Of a stretch of 12,155 bases of DNA, positions 6,481 to 12,155 are shown piece by piece. The DNA lies in contig JAESSX010000336.1 in NCBI GenBank assembly GCA_016763915.1, forward strand, positions 1 to 12,155, written 5' to 3'. Each line of letters opens with the position of its first letter. Positions within the stretch are counted from its first letter, which is position 1. The notes under the pieces were generated by a model, which was not told the DNA's origin, did not search any database, and worked only from the letters and a program-made list of their open reading frames with translations. This DNA comes from Rhodospirillales bacterium (GTDB lineage: Bacteria; Pseudomonadota; Alphaproteobacteria; Rhodospirillales_A; Casp-alpha2). The position numbers and the translations under genes were made by a program.

Positions 6481-6831
6481 CCGTTTAGACCTCCTAAGGG
6501 ATGCAATTTCGATTCTGAGGTGCCAATTGCCATGTTCGACCGGTTGTGTCAAAAACAAAAATAAACAACACCGGAAAAATTTTTCATTCCGCCGACCAGA
6601 ACGGGCCTTTACAGTTCCCGGCGGAATTTGTGCTGGCGGTTGGAATTTAACATAGGGTACTCATACGGGCGGCTTCCCAAGTTCATCTGGAAAAGCAACC
6701 GATGCGCTTGGGAAGCAGCCCGAAGGGTGCCTTAAGTGAGTTTCCACCCCCTGGAGACCGTCATCGAAAATCGTGGCGGAATTTGCGCTGTAACGGACGA
6801 TACCGAGACTTAGACTTAAGGAAACCCTGAC
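6481..6831. other. Intergenic region between FYDLN-acid gene and aroA
   Basis: This 351-bp gap must hold the divergent promoters for the FYDLN-acid gene and for the aroA operon. I cannot place -35/-10 boxes with confidence. It contains a long imperfect inverted structure (6653-6734) and a 16-bp direct repeat with one mismatch, GGCGGAATTTGTGCTG at 6620-6635 and GGCGGAATTTGCGCTG at 6775-6790, flanking that structure. No protein-coding gene is convincing here. Confidence 0.6.
6653..6734. ncRNA. Candidate structured RNA or long inverted element upstream of aroA
   Basis: The sequence folds into one rod. Ten pairs join 6653-6662 to 6725-6734 (three of them G-U), there is a small 3x2 internal loop, then five pairs (6666-6670/6718-6722), a single G-A mismatch, ten perfect pairs (GCTTCCCAAG 6672-6681 with 6707-6716), and an apical hairpin CATC/GATG plus GG/CC around loop AAAAGCAA. 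Weaker pairing extends outside (TGGAA 6641-6645 with TTCCA 6742-6746). No T-run follows, so it is not a terminator. It may be a small RNA, an aroA leader structure or a short mobile repeat; the transcribed strand is not known. Confidence 0.45.
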
Positions 6832-8166
6832 GTGACGGCTTTGACTTCCAGCCAAACCGGGCCGCTTTCGGGCGTGATCGCGGTTCCCGGCGATAAATCC
6901 ATTTCGCACCGGGCCCTGATTCTGGGTGCGCTGGCCATCGGCGAGACCCGCATCTCGGGGTTGCTGGAATCCGAGGACGTGCTAGCCACGGCCGCCGCTC
7001 TCAAGCACCTGGGCGCCGATATCGAACGGGGCGATGACGGCGTCTGGCGGGTTTTTGGGCGGGGCGTCGGCGGGCTGGCGGAACCGGCATCGGTGCTCGA
7101 CATGGGCAATTCCGGCACCGCGGTGCGCCTCCTGATGGGGGTTGCCGCCACCCATCCGTTCAAGACCACGTTCAGCGGCGACGCTTCGCTTTCCAGCCGC
7201 CCCATGGAGCGCGTGATGACGCCGCTCAGACTGATGGGCGCTCAATTCACGGCGCGCGAAGGCGGCCGTTTGCCGGTCACCGTGAGCGGCACGCAGACGC
7301 CCATTCCCGTTGCCTATGAACTGCCGGTCGCCTCGGCGCAGGTGAAATCGGCGGTGCTGTTGGCGGGGTTGAATACGCCGGGCCTGACCACCGTGATCGA
7401 GCCGGATCCCACCCGCGATCATTCCGAACGCATGCTGGCCCATTTCGGCGCCGAGGTCACCGTTGAGGAGGCGTCCGAAGGCGGCCGCAAAATAACCCTT
7501 GCCGGACAGCCGGAACTGACCGGCCATGAAATTTCCGTGCCCGGCGATTTTTCATCGGCCGCGTTTCCCCTGGTGGCGGCGCTGCTCGCGCCGTCGTCCC
7601 GGGTGGAACTGACCGGCGTCGGCCTGAATCCGCTGCGCACCGGTCTGCTGACGACGTTGCTGGAAATGGGCGCCGCCATCACCATCGGCAACAAACGCCC
7701 CCAGGGCGGCGAGCCGGTCGGTGATTTGGTGGTCGAAAGCTCGGTCTTGCGGGGCATCACCGTTCCGGCGGCGCGCGCGCCCTCGATGATCGACGAGTAT
7801 CCCGTTCTTGCCTGCGCCGCCGCTTGTGCCCAGGGGGAAACCCGGCTGGAAGGCTTAAGCGAGCTTCGGGTCAAGGAAAGCGACCGATTGTCGGCCATCG
7901 CCAAAGGTCTGGCGGCGGTCGGGGTCGAGATCTTTGAGACCGAAGACAGCCTGACCATCCAGGGAATGGGGCGTGTTGCGGGCGGGGCGCGCATCGAGAC
8001 CATCCTGGACCACCGTATCGCCATGGCGTTCCTGGTACTGGGCATGGCTGCCGAACAGCCGGTCGAAATCGACGACGGGGCGACCATCGACACCAGTTTC
8101 CCCGGCTTCACCGGCCTGATGAACGGGCTCGGCGCGTCCATCGAACCTGGAAACGGAGGGGAGTAG
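6832..8166 (+). CDS. aroA: 3-phosphoshikimate 1-carboxyvinyltransferase (EPSP synthase), class II
   Basis: This enzyme joins shikimate-3-phosphate and phosphoenolpyruvate to make EPSP in the shikimate pathway, in the cytoplasm. The 444-aa length is normal. Motifs are [10 protein letters not shown] (about 21-30), [10 protein letters not shown] (about 92-101), [25 protein letters not shown] (about 169-185), [21 protein letters not shown] and [20 protein letters not shown] near the end. GDKS, SAQxK and NxxR together are class II markers, as in the Agrobacterium CP4 enzyme. The glycine of GNSGT is retained where CP4 itself has alanine. The start is GTG 6832 with AAGGAA 8 nt upstream. The cmk gene follows after 4 bp, so the two are an operon. 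Confidence 0.96.
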   Translation: MTALTSSQTGPLSGVIAVPGDKSISHRALILGALAIGETRISGLLESEDVLATAAALKHLGADIERGDDGVWRVFGRGVGGLAEPASVLDMGNSGTAVRLLMGVAATHPFKTTFSGDASLSSRPMERVMTPLRLMGAQFTAREGGRLPVTVSGTQTPIPVAYELPVASAQVKSAVLLAGLNTPGLTTVIEPDPTRDHSERMLAHFGAEVTVEEASEGGRKITLAGQPELTGHEISVPGDFSSAAFPLVAALLAPSSRVELTGVGLNPLRTGLLTTLLEMGAAITIGNKRPQGGEPVGDLVVESSVLRGITVPAARAPSMIDEYPVLACAAACAQGETRLEGLSELRVKESDRLSAIAKGLAAVGVEIFETEDSLTIQGMGRVAGGARIETILDHRIAMAFLVLGMAAEQPVEIDDGATIDTSFPGFTGLMNGLGASIEPGNGGE

Positions 8167-8170
8167 CCGC

Positions 8171-8803
8171 ATGTTGATCGCCATTGACGGCCCGGCGGCC
8201 GCCGGCAAGGGCACCCTGGCCCGCCGGCTGGCGGATCATTTCGGTCTGGCCTTGCTGGATACCGGGCTTCTGTACCGGGCGGTGGGCATGAATGTGGTGC
8301 GCGCGGGCGGTGAAGCGGACGATGCCGCCCTGGCTGCTGATGCAGCTCGGGGCCTGACGCCTGAGGACCTCGAAGCCGGCGATCTGCGCGGCGACGCCGC
8401 CGCCGATGCGGCGTCCCGGGTTTCGGCGGTTCCAGACGTGCGCGCGGCGCTTCTGAACTTCCAGCGCGCGTTCGCCGCCAACCCGCCGGGGGGCGCCAAG
8501 GGGGCGGTTCTCGACGGTCGCGACATCGGCACCGTGGTCTGCCCGGAGGCCGAGTCAAAGCTGTTCGTAACCGCAAGTGCGGAAGTTCGTGCCGAAAGGC
8601 GTTTTTTAGAGTTGCGGGAACGGGGTCTCGACGCTATACATGGCCGCGTTCTCGCCGATATGAAGGAACGGGACGCGCGTGACAGCGAACGCGCCGTCTC
8701 ACCGCTGGTGCCGGCCAAAGACGCTTTTCTCCTGGATACCAGTGATTTAGACGCCGATCAGGTTTTTGCCGCGGCGCTGGACTTCATTAACGCAGACAAA
8801 TAA
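8171..8803 (+). CDS. cmk: Cytidylate kinase
   Basis: This cytoplasmic enzyme phosphorylates CMP and dCMP with ATP, feeding CTP/dCTP supply. At 210 aa it is normal for the family. The P-loop is GPAAAGKGT (residues 7-15), followed by the CMP-binding segment [12 protein letters not shown] (about 29-40), [10 protein letters not shown] (about 114-123) and the lid region [15 protein letters not shown]. The ATG at 8171 is preceded by GGAGGGGAG, which overlaps the end of aroA, so translation is likely coupled. aroA-cmk-rpsA is a conserved alphaproteobacterial order. Confidence 0.96.
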   Translation: MLIAIDGPAAAGKGTLARRLADHFGLALLDTGLLYRAVGMNVVRAGGEADDAALAADAARGLTPEDLEAGDLRGDAAADAASRVSAVPDVRAALLNFQRAFAANPPGGAKGAVLDGRDIGTVVCPEAESKLFVTASAEVRAERRFLELRERGLDAIHGRVLADMKERDARDSERAVSPLVPAKDAFLLDTSDLDADQVFAAALDFINADK

Positions 8804-8825
8804 ACCGCAGGCGTCCCTGTCGTGA

Positions 8826-8844
8826 GTCCGGCGAGTATCCGGAC
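8826..8844 (+). promoter_or_regulatory. Hairpin in the rpsA leader
   Basis: A perfect 6-bp stem, GTCCGG (8826-8831) with CCGGAC (8839-8844), lies in the 119-bp gap between cmk and rpsA, followed ten bases later by a short T-run (8855-8859). It could be a weak terminator or attenuator, or part of a leader for S1 autoregulation, which is known for E. coli rpsA. The sequence alone does not decide. Confidence 0.3.
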
Positions 8845-8922
8845 CGGGGCGTAATTTTTAACCCAAGACCGCCGGATTCAACCGGTTGGCCAGAAAAGTT
8901 ATTAGAGAAGGATAAAGACCCC

Positions 8923-10971
8923 ATGTCTCCTGAAACACAGACTGCCGAGAAAGATTCGGCCCCCATTATCAAAGAAAATTTTGCTGAAATGCTCGAGGAA
9001 TCCCTAGGGACCGACGGCGGCTTCGAAGGCCGCGTCGTTACCGGGACGATCCTTACCGTCGAAAACGACGATGTGTTGATCGATGTCGGCCTCAAATCCG
9101 AAGGCCGTGTTTCCCTGAAGGAATTCGGCACGCCTGAAGAAACCGCCGATATCAAGGTCGGCGACCAGGTCGACGTTTTCGTCGAACGCTACGAGGACCG
9201 GGAAGGCATCGTCCGGTTGAGCCGCGAAAAGGCCCGCCGCGAGGAAGCCTGGACCGAACTGGAAAAATCCTTCAAGAAGGCCGAACGGGTCAACGGCGTT
9301 ATTTTCGGCCGCGTCAAGGGCGGCTTCATCGTCGACCTTTCGGGCGCCGTGGCGTTTTTGCCCGGAAGCCAGGTGGATATCCGTCCCGTGCGCGATATCA
9401 GTCCGCTGATGAACACGCCGCAGCCGTTCCAGATTCTGAAAATGGATCCGCAGCGTAACAACATCGTCGTCTCCAGGCGCGCGGTGCTCGAGGAAACCCG
9501 CTCCGAAGCCCGTTCCGAGCTGATTTCCAACCTGTCCGAAGGCCAGGTTCTCGAAGGCGTGGTCAAGAACATCACCGATTACGGCGCTTTCGTCGATCTC
9601 GGCGGCGTCGACGGCTTGCTGCATGTCACCGACATTGCGTGGCGCCGTGTCAACCACCCGTCGGAAGTCCTGCAGATCGGCCAAACCATGAAGGTTCAGG
9701 TGATCCGCTTCAACGCCGAAACCCAACGGATCTCGCTGGGGCTGAAGCAGTTGGAAGTCGATCCCTGGGAAGGCGTCGAGGCGAAATACCCCGCCGGCAC
9801 CAAATTCACCGGCCGGGTCACCAACATCACCGATTACGGCGCGTTCGTGGAACTGGAACCCGGCGTCGAAGGCCTGGTCCACGTTTCAGAAATGAGCTGG
9901 ACGAAAAAGAACGTACATCCCGGCAAGATCGTTTCCACCAGCCAGGAAGTCGAAGTCATGGTGCTCAACGCGGATCCCGAAAAACGGCGTATCTCGCTGG
10001 GCCTCAAGCAGTGCCAGTCCAATCCGTGGGAAGGCTTCATGTCCAAGTTCACCGTCGGCTCGGAAGTCGAGGGCGAAATCAAGAACATCACCGAATTCGG
10101 CCTGTTTATCGGTCTCGACGGCGATATCGACGGCATGGCTCACCTGTCGGACCTGAGCTGGGAAAAATCCGGCGAAGAGGCGTTGGCCGAATACAAGAAG
10201 GGCGACATGGTCAAGGCCAAGGTTCTTGACGTGGATGTGGAAAAGGAACGGATCAGCCTCGGCATCAAACAACTGACCAAAGACACGGTCGGCGCCGACC
10301 TGGACAATCTCAAGAAGGGCGCGGTCGTCACCTGTACGATTATCAACATCGTCGGCAACGGGATCGAGGTGCTGGTCAACGAAACCACACCTGGCTTCAT
10401 CCGCAAGGGCGACCTCAGCCGCGACCGTTCCGAGCAGCGTCCCGACCGTTTCGCCGCCGGCGAAAAGATCGATGCTAAGATCACCCAGGTCGACAAGAGC
10501 AGCCGCAAGCTGACCTTGTCCATCAAGGCGCTGGAAGTCGAGGAAGAAAAGAAAGCCATGAAGGCCTATGGATCGTCGGACGCCGGCGCGTCGCTGGGCG
10601 ATATCCTGGGCGCGGCGTTCCAGAAGAAGGCGGAAGAAACCGACTCGGAAGAAAAGACCGAGGAAAAGCCCAAGGCCAAAACCACGAAAAAGGCGGCCAA
10701 GGCCGACGACGAAGAGGCGACCAAGGAAGACGCCAAGGAAGACGCCAAGGAAGACGCCAAGGAAGAAAAGAAGAAAAAAACCGCCGCCAAGAAGGATAAG
10801 GCCGAAGACGAAAAAGCCGACGACAAGGCCGAGAAAAAGAAGGCCGCGCCGAAGAAAAAGGCGACCGCAAAGGCCGCCGCCAAGACCGACGACAAGGATG
10901 CGGATAAGGCGGATAAAGAGAAAGCCGCCAAGAAACCCGCCGCCAAGGCCAAAAAGGCCGAAGAGAAGTAA
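8923..10971 (+). CDS. rpsA: 30S ribosomal protein S1 with extended Lys-rich tail
   Basis: S1 binds mRNA on the small ribosomal subunit and helps start translation. Six S1/OB repeats are visible (about residues 36-101, 118-185, 206-274, 291-361, 378-448, 465-534). Repeats 3 and 4 share VxNITDYGAFV, and HVTDIAW/HVSEMSW follow. The usual alphaproteobacterial ending GSSDAGASLGDILGAAF is complete by residue 566. A further 116 residues, almost only Lys, Ala, Glu, Asp, Pro and Thr, take it to 682 aa (E. coli S1 is 557). The tail resembles histone H1-like tails and contains three tandem KEDA units. The ATG at 8923 follows AGAAGG at a slightly long spacing. It is not frameshifted: codon use stays in frame to the TAA. 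Confidence 0.95.
   Translation: MSPETQTAEKDSAPIIKENFAEMLEESLGTDGGFEGRVVTGTILTVENDDVLIDVGLKSEGRVSLKEFGTPEETADIKVGDQVDVFVERYEDREGIVRLSREKARREEAWTELEKSFKKAERVNGVIFGRVKGGFIVDLSGAVAFLPGSQVDIRPVRDISPLMNTPQPFQILKMDPQRNNIVVSRRAVLEETRSEARSELISNLSEGQVLEGVVKNITDYGAFVDLGGVDGLLHVTDIAWRRVNHPSEVLQIGQTMKVQVIRFNAETQRISLGLKQLEVDPWEGVEAKYPAGTKFTGRVTNITDYGAFVELEPGVEGLVHVSEMSWTKKNVHPGKIVSTSQEVEVMVLNADPEKRRISLGLKQCQSNPWEGFMSKFTVGSEVEGEIKNITEFGLFIGLDGDIDGMAHLSDLSWEKSGEEALAEYKKGDMVKAKVLDVDVEKERISLGIKQLTKDTVGADLDNLKKGAVVTCTIINIVGNGIEVLVNETTPGFIRKGDLSRDRSEQRPDRFAAGEKIDAKITQVDKSSRKLTLSIKALEVEEEKKAMKAYGSSDAGASLGDILGAAFQKKAEETDSEEKTEEKPKAKTTKKAAKADDEEATKEDAKEDAKEDAKEEKKKKTAAKKDKAEDEKADDKAEKKKAAPKKKATAKAAAKTDDKDADKADKEKAAKKPAAKAKKAEEK
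10723..10766 (+). repeat. 12-bp tandem repeat in the rpsA tail
   Basis: The unit AAGGAAGACGCC occurs three times in perfect tandem (10723-10758) followed by a partial fourth copy. It encodes KEDA repeats, with no frame change because the unit is a multiple of three. Slippage here would change the tail length, so it is a likely site of length variation among strains. Confidence 0.9.
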
Positions 10972-11000
10972 TGCGTGGTCATTGATAGCGAGCAATTACA

Positions 11001-11909
11001 ATGTCCCTCGACGCGGACCAGGTTGTTGAAAGACGCCGTCTGAAACGGCGTTTGACCCTTTGGCGGGTCATCGGCGTCGTCGCTATCGTCGCCGCCCTTA
11101 TGGTCGGGTTAGGCCGCTTCGACGTGGCCGAGGGCGACCACGTCGCCCGGATCCGGATCCAGGGCATCATTGTTGACGATCAGGACCGCGACGAAGCCCT
11201 GGCCGAGGTTGCCAAAAACGACAAAGCCCGGGCCCTGATCGTCAAGATCGACAGTCCCGGCGGCACCTATGTCGGTGGCGAAGCGCTTTACGAAACGCTT
11301 CGCCGGGTCGGCTAAAAGAAGCCCGTCGTGGCCGTGATGGGGACAACGGCGACATCGGCTGGCTACATGACGGCATTGGCGTCCGATTGGATTTTCGCCC
11401 GTTCATCGTCGTTGACCGGGTCCATCGGCGTCATCATGCAGACCGCCGACATCACCAAGTTGCTGGACAAAATCGGCATCAAGCCGATCTCGGTCAAAAG
11501 CGCGCCGCTGAAGGCGCAGCCGAACCCGCTGGAGGAATTCTCCCCCGCCGCCCGCAAGGCGACGGAAGCCGTCGTCGACGATTTTTACGACATGTTTCTC
11601 AACGTGGTCACGGAGCGACGCAAGCTTCCGCGGGACAAGGTCAAGGCGCTCGCCGACGGCCGGGTTTACAGCGGCCGCCAAGCTCTGGCCAATGGCCTGA
11701 TCGATGCCATCGGCGCCGAGGCGGAAGCCCGGAAATGGCTCGCAGATACCCACGAAATTGCCGATTCCCTTCCGGTACGCGACGTCCAGATCGGGGACGA
11801 CGATGATTCCTGGAGCCAATGGCTGGATTCAAGGATCGGAAAAGTTCTGTTTTCTGAAAGACTTAGTCTTGACGGGGTGATCTCGCTTTGGCACCCTAAC
11901 CTCTGGTAG
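11001..11909 (+). pseudogene. sppA: Signal peptide peptidase SppA (S49), interrupted by an in-frame TAA
   Basis: SppA is a membrane-anchored serine protease that degrades cleaved signal peptides. Codons 1-104 encode a membrane anchor (about 21-37), then RIRIQGIIVDD and KIDSPGG, the start of the S49 fold. TAA at 11313-11315 then interrupts the frame, which continues unchanged: KKPVVAVMG, the nucleophile region TSAGYM (S119) and VKSAPLKA (K171). The 52-residue spacing of S119 and K171 matches the B. subtilis Ser147-Lys199 dyad. Total length, 302 codons, suits the short SppA type. One base (GAA to TAA) would explain the stop. GTG 11328 or ATG 11337 could restart translation but without the anchor. 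It may be a recent pseudogene, a sequencing error or a read-through case. Confidence 0.85.
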
Positions 11910-11942
11910 CAGCTATAACCGAAGATATATTCGTTAAACCCG

Positions 11943-11956
11943 GCGCTAAGGAGCGC
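11943..11956 (+). promoter_or_regulatory. Small hairpin before ihfB
   Basis: GCGCT-AAGG-AGCGC forms a perfect 5-bp stem with a 4-base loop, 19 bp upstream of the ihfB start and just before the purine-rich AAAGGGGGAAA that probably serves as ribosome binding region. It may modulate ihfB translation; it has no T-run and is not a terminator. Confidence 0.25.
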
Positions 11957-11975
11957 AAAGGGGGAAATAAGTGGC

Positions 11976-12155
11976 ATGACCAAATCGGAACTGATTGCAC
12001 GTCTTGCTGCCTCCAACCCGCATCTGTACCAGCGGGATGTAGAGCGCATCGTAAGCACGATTTTTGATGAAATCACCAACGCACTGGCCGCCGGCGACCG
12101 CGTCGAACTGCGTGGATTCGGGGCGTTTTCCGTTAAACAGCGGGGCGCACGGACC
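11976..12155 (+). CDS. ihfB: Integration host factor subunit beta (partial, 3' end outside window)
   Basis: The first 60 residues are present ([20 protein letters not shown] to [10 protein letters not shown]). They contain the dimerisation helices and the conserved [12 protein letters not shown] segment of the HU/IHF fold. IHF-beta pairs with IHF-alpha to bend DNA at specific sites in the nucleoid, and normal length is about 95 aa, so roughly a third is missing. The [13 protein letters not shown] stretch favours IHF-beta over HU. It lies 66 bp after sppA in the conserved rpsA-sppA-ihfB order. The start ATG 11976 has a purine-rich AAAGGGGGAA upstream at a rather long distance. Confidence 0.93.
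   Translation, partial: MTKSELIARLAASNPHLYQRDVERIVSTIFDEITNALAAGDRVELRGFGAFSVKQRGART

Noticed and set aside
6481..6558. 26-residue N-terminal extension of the FYDLN-acid protein
   Set aside because: The GTG at 6480 has AGGAGG upstream and begins at the family N-terminus. The extension would run through that ribosome binding site.
6707..6722. GGGAAGCAGCCC resembling the signal-recognition particle RNA motif
   Set aside because: In SRP RNA this segment lies in a loop next to a GGAA tetraloop. Here it is fully paired in a long stem and the tetraloop is absent.
9004..9882. Long antisense open frame (292 aa) across rpsA
   Set aside because: Codon bias of a GC-rich gene produces long antisense frames; its composition mirrors the S1 repeats and it has no independent start signal.
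10723..10766. Short tandem repeats as a possible CRISPR array
   Set aside because: The 12-bp units are directly adjacent with no spacers and lie in frame within rpsA.
10568..11029. Arg/Pro-rich 153-aa frame overlapping the rpsA tail
   Set aside because: It is a shifted reading of the Lys-rich repeats. The rpsA frame continues to its own TAA and gives the typical Lys/Ala/Glu composition.

Overview
The window reads as an alphaproteobacterial chromosome segment, most likely Rhodospirillales-like. The evidence is the core gene order at the right (FYDLN-acid/TIGR02300 protein, aroA, cmk, rpsA, sppA, ihfB), a class II EPSP synthase related in motif to the Agrobacterium CP4 type, and alphaproteobacterial features in ribosomal protein S1. 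No species can be named from this sequence alone.

Layout. (1) 1-790: a left flank with two small translationally coupled minus-strand genes (98 aa and 73 aa, function unknown), a relic of tRNA-Ala sequence at 66-87 and a tRNA-type terminator at 744-782. (2) 791-6006: a small genomic island of about 5.2 kb bounded by 47-bp direct repeats of the 3' part of tRNA-Ala(GGC). The complete tRNA is at 5960-6035 on the minus strand. A degraded tyrosine-recombinase C-terminus lies just inside the tRNA-proximal boundary. The cargo is a TetR-family repressor gene and a minus-strand operon: DUF1326 Cys-rich protein, two-domain rhodanese (sulfurtransferase), DUF2182 membrane protein, SAM-dependent methyltransferase and a 71-aa orphan. 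Pairs of related palindromes lie before both the operon and tetR and bracket tetR as an inverted repeat. (3) 6061-12155: conserved core. The FYDLN-acid gene is divergent from the aroA-cmk-rpsA-sppA-ihfB run; the roughly 350-bp gap between them holds a long, unexplained rod-like inverted structure. rpsA carries a 116-aa Lys/Ala/Glu/Asp-rich tail beyond the usual end of alphaproteobacterial S1. sppA is interrupted by one in-frame TAA. ihfB runs off the end of the window.

How the parts work together. The island cargo looks like a self-contained, repressor-controlled unit combining a Cys-rich putative metal/thiol protein, a sulfur-transfer enzyme, a Cys-rich membrane protein and a methyltransferase. 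A stress response to metal, sulfur or small-molecule thiols is an inference, not shown. The core run links aromatic amino-acid synthesis, pyrimidine nucleotide metabolism, translation, membrane proteolysis and nucleoid architecture, as seen in many Alphaproteobacteria.

The strongest candidates for something new are the TetR-controlled cargo operon with its duplicated inverted operators, the repeated use of the tRNA-Ala site (three tRNA pieces), the sppA nonsense codon and the structured element before aroA.
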